Shown in pieces: positions 50,297-60,050 of a DNA stretch of 64,000 nucleotides. The DNA is from Streptomyces sp. MH60. Its GTDB lineage: Bacteria > Actinomycetota > Actinomycetes > Streptomycetales > Streptomycetaceae. The notes beneath the pieces were generated by a model. The model worked only from the letters and a program-made list of their open reading frames with translations. It had not been told where the DNA came from and did not search any database. A program made the position numbers and the translations under genes. Numbering within the stretch: the first letter of the stretch is position 1; every line of letters begins with the position of its first letter. The stretch covers positions 1 through 64,000 of the forward strand of contig NZ_MULI01000040.1 of assembly GCF_002939385.1 (NCBI RefSeq), read 5' to 3'.

Positions 50297-51754
50297 ATGA
50301 CCCAGCAGTCAGTGGAGCCCGAGATCACCGCCGAAGACGCGGGCGCGGGTTCCCGCGTCCCCGGCGGACGGTCTTGGCTCGACCGGTACTTTCACATATC
50401 CCACCGGGGATCCACGGTCGCGCGTGAGGTGCGCGGCGGCATCACCACCTTCATGGCGATGGCGTACATCGTCCTGCTCAACCCCGTGATCCTCTCCGGC
50501 AAGGACGCCGCCGGGGACACCCTGGGCCAGAAGGCCCTGATCACCGCGACGGCGCTCGCCGCGGCGGTCACCACGCTCCTGATGGGCTTCGTCGGCAAGG
50601 TGCCGCTCGCCCTGGCCGCCGGGCTCTCGGTGTCCGGCGTGATCGCCGGGCAGGTCGTCCCGCAGATGACCTGGCCGCAGGCCATGGGCATGTGTGTGAT
50701 GTACGGCGTGGTGATCATGCTGCTCGTGGTCACCGGGCTCCGCGAGATGATCATGAACGCGATCCCGCTCGCCCTCAAGCACGGCATCACCATGGGCATC
50801 GGTCTGTTCATCGCCATCATCGGCCTGGTCAAGGGCGGCTTCGTCCACCCGGGCAAGGCGACCCCGCTCTCCCTCGGCCCCGCCGGTGAACTCGCCGGCT
50901 GGCCGGTCCTGCTCTTCGCGGGCACCCTGCTGCTGATCTTCATGCTCCAGGCCCGCAACATGCCCGGGGCCATCCTGATCGGCATCGTCACCGGCACGAT
51001 CGTCGCGGCGGTCCTCAACGCCACCGGGGTCATCGACCCCGAGCAGTGGGCCAACGGCGCACCCGAACTGCACGGCAGCGCGGTCTCCATGCCGGACTTC
51101 TCGCTCTTCGGGAACCTGGAGTTCGGCGGCTGGGGCGAGGTCGGCGCGATGACGGTCGGCATGATCGTCTTCACGCTGGTGCTCGCCGGGTTCTTCGACG
51201 CGATGGCCACCATCATCGGTGTCGGCACCGAGGCCAAGCTCGCCGACGACAAGGGCCGCATGCCGGGCCTGTCCAAGGCGCTGTTCATCGACGGCGCCGG
51301 CGGTGCCATCGGCGGTGTGGCGGGCGGCTCCGGCCAGACCGTCTTCGTCGAGTCCGCGACCGGCGTCGGCGAGGGGGCCCGTACCGGGCTGGCCTCGGTC
51401 GTCACCGGCGCGTTCTTCGCCGCCTGCCTCTTCTTCACGCCGATCACCGCGATCGTGCCGCAGGAGGTCGCCTCCGCCGCGCTGGTCGTCATCGGCGCCA
51501 TGATGATGATGAACGCCCGGCACGTGGACTGGGCCGACCGGGCCACCGCGATCCCGGTCTTCCTGACCGTCGTCCTGATGCCGTTCACGTACTCCATCAC
51601 GGCCGGTGTCGCCGCCGGTGTCATCTCCTACGTCGCCATCAAGGTCGCGCAGGGCAGGGCGCGGGAGATCGGCGTCTTCATGTGGGTCCTGACGGTGATC
51701 TTCGTCGTCTACTTCGCCCTCAACCCGATCGAGAGCTGGATGGGCGTGCACTAG
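50297..51754 (+). CDS. NCS2-family purine permease (AzgA-like)
   Basis: The 485 residues form the 14-segment NCS2/AzgA transporter: N-terminal 'REVRGGITTFMAMAYIVLLNPVILS', the family motif 'GHGITMGIGLFIAIIGLVKGGFV', and 'TSAADLLGT'-like region replaced by 'GFFDAMATIIGVGTEAKLADDKGRMPGLSKALFIDGAGGAIGGVAGGSGQTVFVESATGVGEGARTGLASVVTGAFF'. This matches adenine/guanine/hypoxanthine permeases. It should import purine bases for the neighbouring xanthine dehydrogenase. A 30-residue charged N-terminus precedes the first helix. Confidence 0.9.
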   Translation: MTQQSVEPEITAEDAGAGSRVPGGRSWLDRYFHISHRGSTVAREVRGGITTFMAMAYIVLLNPVILSGKDAAGDTLGQKALITATALAAAVTTLLMGFVGKVPLALAAGLSVSGVIAGQVVPQMTWPQAMGMCVMYGVVIMLLVVTGLREMIMNAIPLALKHGITMGIGLFIAIIGLVKGGFVHPGKATPLSLGPAGELAGWPVLLFAGTLLLIFMLQARNMPGAILIGIVTGTIVAAVLNATGVIDPEQWANGAPELHGSAVSMPDFSLFGNLEFGGWGEVGAMTVGMIVFTLVLAGFFDAMATIIGVGTEAKLADDKGRMPGLSKALFIDGAGGAIGGVAGGSGQTVFVESATGVGEGARTGLASVVTGAFFAACLFFTPITAIVPQEVASAALVVIGAMMMMNARHVDWADRATAIPVFLTVVLMPFTYSITAGVAAGVISYVAIKVAQGRAREIGVFMWVLTVIFVVYFALNPIESWMGVH

Positions 51755-51805
51755 CCGCCACGACGGGAACCCTTCACGTACCCGTGGGCCAAGGAGGACC
51801 GGAAG

Positions 51806-52966
51806 ATGCTGGACATCGCCGAAGAGCTGCACCGGTGGGTCGAGCAGGGCCGCGACTTCGCCGTGGCCACCGTGGTGGCCGTCGGCGGCAGCGCGCCCCG
51901 GCCGCCCGGCGCCGCCCTCGCGGTGGACGCCGACGGCACGGTGGTCGGCTCGGTCTCCGGCGGCTGCGTGGAGGGAGCCGTGTACGAGCTGTGCCGGCAG
52001 GCGCTCCAGGACGGCGAGACCGTCGTGGAGCGCTTCGGGTACAGCGACGAGGACGCCTTCGCCGTGGGTCTGACCTGCGGCGGGGTCATCGACATCCTCG
52101 TCACCCCGGTACGGACGGGCGATCCCGTCCGTCCGTCCCTGGCCGCGGCCCTCGCCGCCGCCGCGCACGGGGAGACGGCGGCCGTGGCCCGGATCGTGCG
52201 CGGCCCGGCGGAGCTGACGGGCCGCGCGCTCGTGGTCCGCGCGGACGGCTCCCGCACCGGCGGCTTCGGCGGCCACCCCGAGCTGGACCGCACGGCGGCC
52301 GCCGAGGCGGGCGCCTTCCTGGACGCCGGGCGCACCGGCACGCTGGAGATCGGCGAACAGGGCTCACGCTGCGGAGCGCCGCTGACGCTGCTGATCGAGT
52401 CGTCCGTCCCGGCCCCCCGCATGATCGTCTTCGGGGCGATCGACTTCGCCTCCGCGCTGGTCCGGGTCGGCACGTTCCTCGGCTACCACGTGACGGTGTG
52501 CGACGCCCGCCCCGTCTTCGCCACCCCGGCCCGCTTCCCGGACGCGGACGAGGTCGTCGCCGAGTGGCCGCACGAGTACCTGCGGCGCACCGAGGTCGAC
52601 GCGCGCACGGTGCTGTGCGTCCTGACCCACGACGCCAAGTTCGACATACCCCTGCTCCGGCTGGCGCTGCGCCTCCCCGTGGCGTACGTCGGCGCGATGG
52701 GCTCCCGCCGCACCCACCTCGACCGCGAGGCCCGGCTGCGCGAGGCCGGGGTGAGCGACCTGGAGCTGGCCCGCCTCAGGTCCCCGATCGGCCTCGACCT
52801 CGGCGCCCGCACCCCGGAGGAGACGGCCCTGTCCATCGCCGCCGAGATCGTCGCGACCCGCCACGCGGGCACGGGCACCTCCCTGACCGGCGCCCACACC
52901 CCCATCCACCACGACGACCCGACGGCCCCGATGACACCGGCGGGAGGCATCGGTTCGGTGGCGTAG
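51806..52966 (+). CDS. XdhC/CoxI-family molybdenum-cofactor maturation factor
   Basis: The 386 residues have an N-terminal XdhC_CoxI domain ('ATVVAVGGSAPRPPGAALAVDADGTVVGSVSGGCVEGAVYE' and 'GLTCGGVIDILV') and a C-terminal Rossmann-like domain ('MIVFGAIDFASALVRVGTFLGYHVTVCDARPVFATPARFPDADEVV', 'VLTHDAKFDIPLLRLALRLPVAYVGAMGSRRTHLDREARL'). XdhC proteins bind molybdenum cofactor and insert the sulfurated form into xanthine dehydrogenase. It follows the permease by 51 bp with ribosome site AAGGAGGA, giving a complete xanthine utilisation locus. Confidence 0.9.
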   Translation: MLDIAEELHRWVEQGRDFAVATVVAVGGSAPRPPGAALAVDADGTVVGSVSGGCVEGAVYELCRQALQDGETVVERFGYSDEDAFAVGLTCGGVIDILVTPVRTGDPVRPSLAAALAAAAHGETAAVARIVRGPAELTGRALVVRADGSRTGGFGGHPELDRTAAAEAGAFLDAGRTGTLEIGEQGSRCGAPLTLLIESSVPAPRMIVFGAIDFASALVRVGTFLGYHVTVCDARPVFATPARFPDADEVVAEWPHEYLRRTEVDARTVLCVLTHDAKFDIPLLRLALRLPVAYVGAMGSRRTHLDREARLREAGVSDLELARLRSPIGLDLGARTPEETALSIAAEIVATRHAGTGTSLTGAHTPIHHDDPTAPMTPAGGIGSVA

Positions 52967-52971
52967 CGGGC

Positions 52972-52989
52972 GGGGCGGACGACCGCCCC
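52972..52989 (+). terminator. Terminator after XdhC-family gene
   Basis: Perfect 7-bp stem GGGGCGG / CCGCCCC with loop ACGA directly after the stop codon. Confidence 0.65.
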
Positions 52990-53016
52990 GGCGACGGGCG
53001 CTGAGTAGGTCACTGT

Positions 53017-53048
53017 GCGGTGGGACGCTCCTTGGAGTGCCCCACCGC
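53017..53048. terminator. Second hairpin between convergent genes
   Basis: Outer arms GCGGTGGG/CCCACCGC plus inner CGCTCC/GGAGTG (one G-T pair) form a 14-bp paired stem between the XdhC-type gene and the convergent endonuclease gene. It probably acts on the minus-strand transcript. Confidence 0.6.
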
Positions 53049-53073
53049 TACCGGGAGGTCCGAAGGGGTGGCC

Positions 53074-53955
53074 TCACCCCCGGCCGGGGACCCGCCTGGG
53101 CAGGGAGACGTCCGTGACCACCGGGCGGTGGTCGGAGGCCGTGGGCTCGGTCGGGACCGTGGCGTGCCGTACCCGTACGTCCTTGCCGACGGCCACGTAG
53201 TCGATCCGCTTCACCGGGGCCTCGGCCGGATACGTGCCGGGAGCGCCCGCCCCCGCGTCGCGCAGCTCCTTCCACAGCGGTGCCAGCTCGGGGGCCGAGG
53301 GCTCGGCGTTGAAGTCGCCCAGCAGGAACTGGTGCGCGCCCGGCAGCTCCGCCCGCTCCCGGGCCATGATCCGCCGGGTGTCGGCGACCTGGGCCCGGCG
53401 CACCGCCGGATCCGCCCGGTAGTCGAGGTGGGTCACGAAGACCTGCACCGGCACCCCGCGGACCTTGAGCGTCACCTCGCCGAATCCGGGCGCGGGGGCC
53501 GGCACCGGGTTCTCGTCCTGCGTGGACAGGCGGGTGATCTCGTGGTTCGCCGCGGAACGGACCGGGAAGCGGGACAGCACCGCCACGCCGTACTCGCGCC
53601 GGGGTTCGCCCGCCGTCACGGGATCGAGGCTGTAGATCGGCGCGAAGGACACCCGCATGCCGAGCCGCCGGGCCAGCTCGCCGGCCACGTCGAGCCCCTG
53701 ACTGCGGGCTCCCCAGTGCACGTCGACCTCCTGGAGGCCGATCACGTCCGCGTCGAGGGCGCGCAGCGCGGCGGCCTGCCGGTCGAGGTCGAAGACGCCG
53801 TCCGAGCCCGCCCCGGCGTGGATGTTGTAGGTGGCGATGCGCAGCGGGACCGCGTGGCCCCGGTCGGCGGCGGAGGCGGTGGGTGCCGCCACGGCCAGGG
53901 CCAACAAAGCACCCGCGAGGGACAGTTGGGTGAAGGTGCGCGCTCTGGGAGACAT
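53074..53955 (-). CDS. Secreted endonuclease/exonuclease/phosphatase family protein
   Basis: The 293 residues from ATG 53955 carry a signal peptide ('ARTFTQLSLAGALLALAVAAPTASAADRG'). The EEP fold motifs are 'RIATYNIHAGAGSDGVFDL', 'VIGLQEVDVHWGARS', 'VTHLDYRADP', 'LLGDFNAEP' and 'TASDHRPVVTDVSLP' (catalytic His pair and metal Asp/Glu). EEP enzymes cleave phosphodiester or phosphomonoester bonds (DNases, sphingomyelinase-like, inositol phosphatases); the substrate is not identifiable. It lies downstream of the SRPBCC gene on the same strand. Confidence 0.88.
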   Translation of the reverse strand: MSPRARTFTQLSLAGALLALAVAAPTASAADRGHAVPLRIATYNIHAGAGSDGVFDLDRQAAALRALDADVIGLQEVDVHWGARSQGLDVAGELARRLGMRVSFAPIYSLDPVTAGEPRREYGVAVLSRFPVRSAANHEITRLSTQDENPVPAPAPGFGEVTLKVRGVPVQVFVTHLDYRADPAVRRAQVADTRRIMARERAELPGAHQFLLGDFNAEPSAPELAPLWKELRDAGAGAPGTYPAEAPVKRIDYVAVGKDVRVRHATVPTEPTASDHRPVVTDVSLPRRVPGRG

Positions 53956-54040
53956 GCCGGCACGGTACGCGGGAAACGGCGTCCGCGAGGCGCGCGGCGC
54001 GATCTCGTCCGCGACCCGCCCCCCGCCCGCAACCCCGGGT

Positions 54041-54481
54041 TCACGGCCGGCGGAGCAGATGGTCGACCGTGCGGCCGAAGACGTGGCGCCCCGCACGGCC
54101 GAGGAGGCCGTCGAGGAGGGGCAGCAGGAACCGGACGTCCAGCTCCTCGCGCCACCCGACGCGTGCCCGGCCGCCGGGCTCCGCGGCGACCTCGATCTCC
54201 GCCCAGCCCCGGACCACCCGGCCGCGCTTGACCAGCCGGCACCGGCCGGGGGTGTCCCCCCGCGGGGGCTGCCAGACCGATACCTCCATCGGGTCGTCGA
54301 AGGCGAGCGGTCCGGCCCCCGTGCGGGCCACGACCAGCGTGCCCCGGCGGGTGGGGCCGGGCGGTCCGGCGGTGACGCGGGTCAGCGGCACGGTGTCGCC
54401 GTGCCGCTCCCACCGGGTGAGCCGGCGCCAGGCCTCGGCCGGGGCGAGCGGAACGGTGCGTTCGAGCGAGAAGACGGCCAC
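54041..54481 (-). CDS. SRPBCC (START-like) family protein
   Basis: The 146 residues show the polyketide cyclase/SRPBCC helix-grip pattern: 'FSLERTVPLAPAEAWRRLTRWERHGDTVPLTRVTA', central beta strands, and a C-terminal helix 'LPLLDGLLGRAGRHVFGRTVDHLLRRP'. Such domains bind hydrophobic ligands and serve as cyclases, lipid carriers or toxin-antitoxin-like partners. There is no neighbouring polyketide gene, so ligand and role are unknown. It is 85 bp upstream of the EEP gene on the same strand. Confidence 0.78.
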   Translation of the reverse strand: MAVFSLERTVPLAPAEAWRRLTRWERHGDTVPLTRVTAGPPGPTRRGTLVVARTGAGPLAFDDPMEVSVWQPPRGDTPGRCRLVKRGRVVRGWAEIEVAAEPGGRARVGWREELDVRFLLPLLDGLLGRAGRHVFGRTVDHLLRRP

Positions 54482-54524
54482 CGGACGATCGTAGGCAACG
54501 TGCCACCGGTGGTGCCGGTCCCAT

Positions 54525-54572
54525 CGGTGGGCCTGCCGGTGGGCCTCCCGGTGGACCTACCGGTAGACCTTG
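54525..54572. repeat. Four 12-bp tandem repeats across deacetylase stop codon
   Basis: Four units of about CGGTGGGCCTGC (54525, 54537, 54549, 54561) with growing divergence. The last unit includes the stop codon and final codons of the deacetylase gene (minus strand) and the others lie in the 75-bp gap behind it. Confidence 0.75.
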
Positions 54573-55390
54573 CCCGGCTCGGCCTTCCCCGGCGCCATCA
54601 GCTGGGGGACCGTCACGAAGACGTAGCCCCGCTTCTTGAGCGCGTCGATGATCCCGGGCACGGCGGGCACGGTGCCGTCGTAGATGTCGTGCAGCAGGAT
54701 GATGCCGTCCCGGGACGACTGGTCCAGGACCCGCTCGGTGATCAGGTCGGAGTCGTTGGTCTTGTAGTCCTTGGCGGTCACGGTCCACAGCACCTCCGCG
54801 AGCCCCAGCTCGCGGCTGATGTCGTGCACCGTGTCGTCCGTGCGGCCCTGCGGCGGGCGCATCAGGGTGGGGCGCTTGCCCGTGAGGCGCTCTATCTCCT
54901 TGTTCGGGCGCTCCAGCTCGTCCCGTATCTCGTCCGGTTCGGCGTCCGTGAGGATCTTGTGGGTCCAGGTGTGGCTGGCCACCTCGTGACCCTCGTCGGC
55001 CATGCGCCTGACAAGCTCGGGATACGTGTCGATGTGCCGCTTGCCGAGCAGGAAGAAGGTCGCCGGGACCCGCTTCTCCTTGAGTATGTCGAGCAGCCGG
55101 GCGGAGTTCTCGCTCGGCCCGGCGTCGAAGGTCAGCGCGATGCACTTGGCGTGCGCGCAGTCCACGGTGCCGAGCCCGCCCGCGCGGGCCTGGGCGCCGG
55201 ACGCGGCGGCCTTGCCGTCGGCCTGGGCGTCGGCCTGGGTGTCGGCGGCGTTGCGGACGGAGCTGGGGGAGTGCGTCTCCAGCTTCGTGCAGCCGCTCAG
55301 CGCGAGGGTGAGCGAGGCCGCGGCCGCGAAGGTCGCGAGCACACGCAACCTGGTCCCCGTTTTCGTCATCTTCCTGGTCAGCGAAGGCAT
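54557..55390 (-). CDS. Lipoprotein polysaccharide deacetylase (NodB domain)
   Basis: The 277 residues have a lipoprotein signal ('TRLRVLATFAAAASLTLALSGC', lipobox L-S-G-C) and a NodB deacetylase domain: 'CIALTFDAGPSENSARLLDILKEKRVPATFFLLG' (catalytic D-x-G region), 'HEVASHTWTHKIL' (metal His pair in H-T-W-T-H), 'RPPQGRTDDTV' and 'IILLHDIYDGTVPAVPGII'. It probably removes acetyl groups from peptidoglycan or another cell-wall glycan outside the membrane. A TATAGT box 6 nt before the ATG at 55390 suggests a leaderless transcript; ATG 55369 is an alternative. It is divergent from the glycan operon. Confidence 0.9.
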   Translation of the reverse strand: MPSLTRKMTKTGTRLRVLATFAAAASLTLALSGCTKLETHSPSSVRNAADTQADAQADGKAAASGAQARAGGLGTVDCAHAKCIALTFDAGPSENSARLLDILKEKRVPATFFLLGKRHIDTYPELVRRMADEGHEVASHTWTHKILTDAEPDEIRDELERPNKEIERLTGKRPTLMRPPQGRTDDTVHDISRELGLAEVLWTVTAKDYKTNDSDLITERVLDQSSRDGIILLHDIYDGTVPAVPGIIDALKKRGYVFVTVPQLMAPGKAEPGKVYR

Positions 55391-55519
55391 GCGAGGACTA
55401 TACGCTGCGTGTATATACGCGGTGCATAGCGCCCCCTCGAATGGATGTTCGAGATAGGTGAGAGGCGGCCGGGTTACTCACACCGACACATATGTGACGG
55501 TGAGAGTGAGGAGAAGCCC
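55391..55519. promoter_or_regulatory. Divergent promoter region with dyads
   Basis: The 129-bp region between the deacetylase and the glycan operon is AT-rich with dyads GTATATAC (55411-55418), CTATACGC...GTGCATAG spanning 55398-55429, and CACATATGTG (55487-55496). TATAGT of the leaderless deacetylase promoter lies at 55397-55402 (minus). These are the best operator candidates for control of the wall-glycan genes. Confidence 0.55.
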
Positions 55520-56512
<993 letters not shown>

Positions 56513-56527
56513 CGCACGACCAGGATG

Positions 56528-56542
56528 GTCACTTAAGGTGAC
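56528..56542. promoter_or_regulatory. Inverted repeat upstream of carbamoyltransferase
   Basis: GTCAC-TTAAG-GTGAC, a 5-bp-arm dyad 90 bp upstream of the carbamoyltransferase start in a 120-bp AT-rich gap. A candidate operator or internal promoter element. Confidence 0.4.
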
Positions 56543-56632
56543 AAATCGATTCATCTCCGGAAGTGACCTGTCTCCAAGTGTTTGAGGCAACTGGCCCGCG
56601 GCACCCGCCACGCCGAGAAAGGAGTCCGCCCC

Positions 56633-58273
56633 ATGCGCATCCTTGGTATCAACGCCCTGTTCCACGACCCGGCCGCCGCGCTCGTCGTCGACGGCCGGAC
56701 CGTTGCGGCCGCCGAGGAAGAGCGGTTCAGCCGACGCAAGCACGGCAAGCGCCCGGTGCCGTTCTCCGCGTGGGAGGTCCCCGAGCTGTCCGCGCGGTGG
56801 TGCCTGGAGCACGCCGGGATCCGGCCGGGCGACCTGGACGCCGTCGCCTACTCCTTCGACCCCAAACTCGCCCGGCCCGCCCGCGACCTGGGCCTGGACG
56901 ACCCCTGGGACCCGCTGCGGCTCGAGTACGCCCGGCGGGCCCCCGAGTTCCTCGCCGAGGCGCTGCCCGGGCTCGACCCGGACCAGGTCGTCTTCGTCCC
57001 GCACCACGTGGCGCACGCCGCCTCCGCGGGACCGGCCTCGCCGCACCCCGACAACGACGTCCTCGTCCTCGACGGCCGCGGCGAGTCCGCCTCCCACCTG
57101 GCCGGCCGCTACCGCGACGGCAAGCTCGACGTCCTCGCCACCCAGGCACTGCCGCACTCGCTCGGCCTCGTCTACGAGGAACTCACCGAACACCTCGGCT
57201 TCCTGCGCAGCAGCGACGAGTACAAGGTGATGGCCCTCGCCTCCTACGGCACCCCCCGCCACCTCGCCCGGCTCCGTGAGCACATCCACGCCACCGGCGA
57301 CGGCGGCTTCCGCGCCCACGGCGTCGACTGGGCGGCCCTCGCCCCGCCGCGCGCCAAGGGCGAGGACTGGACGAAGGACCACGCGGACCTGGCCGCGAGC
57401 ACGCAGGCCGTCCTGGAGGAACTGCTCCTCGAACTCGTCCACTGGCTGCACGGCGAGGCCGGGGGAGAGGCCCTCACCATGGCGGGCGGCGTCGCCCTGA
57501 ACTGCGTCGCCAACTCCAAGATCGCCGAGCGCGGCCCGTACCGGCAGGTGTGGGTGCAGCCCGCCGCCGGTGACGCGGGCACGGCACTCGGCGGCGCCCT
57601 GCACGTGGCCGCCGCCCAGGAGGGCGCCGCGCCCGAGCCGATGCCCGGCGCCGACCTCGGCCGCGGCTGGCGCGACGACGAGATCCGCGCCTGGCTGGAG
57701 ACCGCCGCGATCCCCTACGAGGAGCCGGACGACATCGCCGAGACCGTCGCCGAGGAACTCGCCCGGGACGGCGTCGTCGCCTGGTTCCAGGGCCGCAGCG
57801 AGTTCGGGCCGCGCGCCCTCGGACACCGCTCCCTGATGGCCCACCCCGGCCGCGCGGAGAACCTGGAACGCCTCAACCACGTCAAGGGCCGCGAGGAGTT
57901 CCGCCCCGTCGCGCCCATGGTGCTCGCCGACCGCGCCGCCGACATCTTCACCGGCCCGGTCCCGAGCCCGTACATGCTCTTCGTGCACGACGTCGACCCC
58001 GCCTGGCGCGCGCGCATCCCGGCCGTCGTCCACGTCGACGGCACCGCCCGCATCCAGACCGTCGAGGAACGCCGCGAGCCGCTCGTCGCACGGATGCTGG
58101 CCGCCTTCGAACGGCGCACCGGGCTGCCGGTCGTCGTCAACACCAGCCTCAACACCGCCGGGCGGCCCATGGTCGACGACCCGCGCGACGCGCTGGAGTG
58201 CTTCGGCTCGGCGCCCGTCGACCTGCTGGCCATCGGCCCGTTCGCGGTGCGCCGGGGACAGGTGTTCGCATGA
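56633..58273 (+). CDS. Carbamoyltransferase (NodU/TobZ type)
   Basis: The 546 residues match the NodU/CmcH/TobZ family. The N-terminal Kae1-like domain has 'LFHDPAAALVVDGRTVAAAEEERFSRRKHGK' and metal-binding 'VPHHVAHAASA'. The C-terminal domain has the carbamoyladenylate-binding 'WFQGRSEFGPRALGHRSLMAHP', 'LPVVVNTSLNTAGRPMV' and 'VNHVKGREEFRPVAP'-like segments. These enzymes transfer carbamoyl from carbamoyl phosphate through an ATP-derived carbamoyladenylate to a hydroxyl of a sugar or antibiotic. Here it heads a GT/heptose operon, suggesting a carbamoylated sugar. It is coupled to the next gene by ATGA. Confidence 0.92.
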   Translation: MRILGINALFHDPAAALVVDGRTVAAAEEERFSRRKHGKRPVPFSAWEVPELSARWCLEHAGIRPGDLDAVAYSFDPKLARPARDLGLDDPWDPLRLEYARRAPEFLAEALPGLDPDQVVFVPHHVAHAASAGPASPHPDNDVLVLDGRGESASHLAGRYRDGKLDVLATQALPHSLGLVYEELTEHLGFLRSSDEYKVMALASYGTPRHLARLREHIHATGDGGFRAHGVDWAALAPPRAKGEDWTKDHADLAASTQAVLEELLLELVHWLHGEAGGEALTMAGGVALNCVANSKIAERGPYRQVWVQPAAGDAGTALGGALHVAAAQEGAAPEPMPGADLGRGWRDDEIRAWLETAAIPYEEPDDIAETVAEELARDGVVAWFQGRSEFGPRALGHRSLMAHPGRAENLERLNHVKGREEFRPVAPMVLADRAADIFTGPVPSPYMLFVHDVDPAWRARIPAVVHVDGTARIQTVEERREPLVARMLAAFERRTGLPVVVNTSLNTAGRPMVDDPRDALECFGSAPVDLLAIGPFAVRRGQVFA

Positions 58274-59304
58274 GCACCGCCCCCGGAACCGGCGGCCCGC
58301 GGACCGGCTACGCCGTCGTCGTCCCCACCCTGGTGCGCGACACGCTGGCCGACTGCCTGGCCGCGCTGGTCGCCGCGCACGGTCCCGACCCCGACGAGAT
58401 CGTCCTGGTCGACGACCGGCCGGAACCCGACGCCGACCCGGACGCGCTGGAACACGCCCTGACCGTCCTCGGCGACCTGCGCGAACGCACGGTGGTGCTG
58501 CGCAGCGGGGGCCGCGGCCCGGCCGCCGCCCGCAACACCGGTGTCCGCGCGGTCACCTCGCCCTGGACCGCCTTCCTCGACGACGACGTCCAGGTAGGAC
58601 CGCACTGGTGCGACCAGTTGATCCAGGACCTCGCCGAAGCGGCCCCCGACACCGGCGCCGTACAGGGCGTGATCGCCGTGCCGCTGCCGGGGGAGCGCCG
58701 CCCCACCGACTGGGAGCGCGGCACCGCCGGTCTCGCCCAGGCCCGGTGGATCACCGCCGACATGGCCTACCGCACCGACGTGCTCAAACAGGTCGGCGGC
58801 TTCGACGAGCGCTTCACCCGTGCCTTCCGCGAGGACGCCGACCTCGCGCTGCGCGTCCTCGACGCGGGCTGGCGCATCCGGCGCGGCCGACGCACCACCC
58901 GTCACCCCGTGCGCCCCGCCGCGCGCTGGGTCTCCCTGAAGCAGCAGCGCGGCAACGCCGACGACGCCCTGATGCGGCGGCTGCACGGTCCCGACTGGTG
59001 GGCCAAGGCGGTCGCGCCCCGGGGCCGGATCCGGCGCCACGCGGCGATCACCGCCGCCGGTACCGCCGCCCTCGTCCTCGCGGCGGCCGGACGTCCCCGG
59101 GCCGCCGCCCTCGCCGGGGCCGGCTGGGCCGCGGGCACCGCCGAGTTCGCCTGGGCCCGCATCGCGCCCGGACCGCGCACCCGGCACGAGGTCACGACCA
59201 TGCTGGTCACCAGCGCGCTCATCCCGCCCGCCGCGACCTGGCACCGGCTCAGCGGACTGTGGCGCCACCGCGCCGCCCCCGCCTGGCGGGAGGTGGCCGC
59301 ATGA
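58270..59304 (+). CDS. Family 2 glycosyltransferase
   Basis: The 344 residues have a GT2/GT-A fold: 'VVVPTLVRDTLADCLAALVAAH', 'EIVLVDDRPEPDADP' and the D-x-D equivalent 'TAFLDDDVQVGPHW', plus 'DVLKQVGGFDERFTRAFREDADLALRVL' (acceptor motif E-D-x-D). The C-terminal region has hydrophobic stretches ('HAAITAAGTAALVLAAAGRPRAAALAGAGWAAG') that may contact the membrane. The donor and acceptor are unknown. Part of the coupled operon. Confidence 0.88.
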   Translation: MSTAPGTGGPRTGYAVVVPTLVRDTLADCLAALVAAHGPDPDEIVLVDDRPEPDADPDALEHALTVLGDLRERTVVLRSGGRGPAAARNTGVRAVTSPWTAFLDDDVQVGPHWCDQLIQDLAEAAPDTGAVQGVIAVPLPGERRPTDWERGTAGLAQARWITADMAYRTDVLKQVGGFDERFTRAFREDADLALRVLDAGWRIRRGRRTTRHPVRPAARWVSLKQQRGNADDALMRRLHGPDWWAKAVAPRGRIRRHAAITAAGTAALVLAAAGRPRAAALAGAGWAAGTAEFAWARIAPGPRTRHEVTTMLVTSALIPPAATWHRLSGLWRHRAAPAWREVAA

Positions 59305-60050
59305 GCCCCGCCGGCCACCCCGTGAAGGCCGTCCTCTTCGACCGCGACGGCACCCTCGTCCACGACGTCCCCTACAACGGCGACCCGGACCGGGTCCGCC
59401 CCGTCGACGGCGCCCGCGAGGCGGTGGCGCTGCTGCGCGCCCACGGCATCCGCGTCGGCGTCGTCACCAACCAGTCCGGCGTGGCCCGCGGCCTGATCAG
59501 CGACGGCGATGTCCGGCGCGTCAACCGCCGCATCGACGACCTGATCGGCCCCTTCGACGTCTGGGCCGTCTGCCCGCACGGCCCCGACGACGGCTGCCAC
59601 TGCCGCAAGCCGCAGCCGGGCATGGTCCTGTGGGCCGCCGGACGCGTGTGCACCGGCCCCGCCGACTGCGTCGTCGTCGGCGACATCGGAGCGGACATGG
59701 AGGCCGCCGAACGCGCCGGCGCCCACGGCATCCTGGTCCCCAACGACCGCACCCGCCCGGAGGAGACGGCCGCCGCCGCCCACGTCGCCCCGGACCTCCG
59801 CACCGCCGTACGGGCGGTCCTCGACGGCCTGCCCACGGGCCGGGTCCTGGCGAACGAGCGGCCCCCGGAGGCGGCGGGCGGCCCACGGGCCACCACCCCC
59901 GCCGACGGCCCCGGAGCCGTGCGGATCCCACCGGCCACCGCCCCCGGACCGGGCGCCTTCGCCCCCGGGAACGCGCGCGGGGACGGTTCGGCGGCCGCGG
60001 GGGCGGTGCGGACGCGGGCCGTCGGCGACAGCCGCGGGAGGCCGTCATGA
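59301..60050 (+). CDS. gmhB: D-glycero-D-manno-heptose-1,7-bisphosphate 7-phosphatase
   Basis: The first 180 residues are a HAD-IIIA phosphatase: catalytic D14-x-D16-G-T ('LFDRDGTLVHD'), 'VVTNQSGVARGLI', the Zn-binding 'CPHGPDDGCHC' then 'RKPQPGMV', and 'VVVGDIGADMEAAERAGA'. This matches GmhB of the ADP-heptose pathway. A 65-residue Pro/Gly/Ala-rich tail follows the domain and is not part of the family. ATGA overlaps tie it to its neighbours. Confidence 0.9.
   Translation: MSPAGHPVKAVLFDRDGTLVHDVPYNGDPDRVRPVDGAREAVALLRAHGIRVGVVTNQSGVARGLISDGDVRRVNRRIDDLIGPFDVWAVCPHGPDDGCHCRKPQPGMVLWAAGRVCTGPADCVVVGDIGADMEAAERAGAHGILVPNDRTRPEETAAAAHVAPDLRTAVRAVLDGLPTGRVLANERPPEAAGGPRATTPADGPGAVRIPPATAPGPGAFAPGNARGDGSAAAGAVRTRAVGDSRGRPS

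Noticed and set aside
53831..55429. 532-codon plus-strand ORF antisense to the EEP, SRPBCC and deacetylase genes
   Set aside because: Antisense shadow; the minus-strand frames have signal peptides and catalytic motifs.
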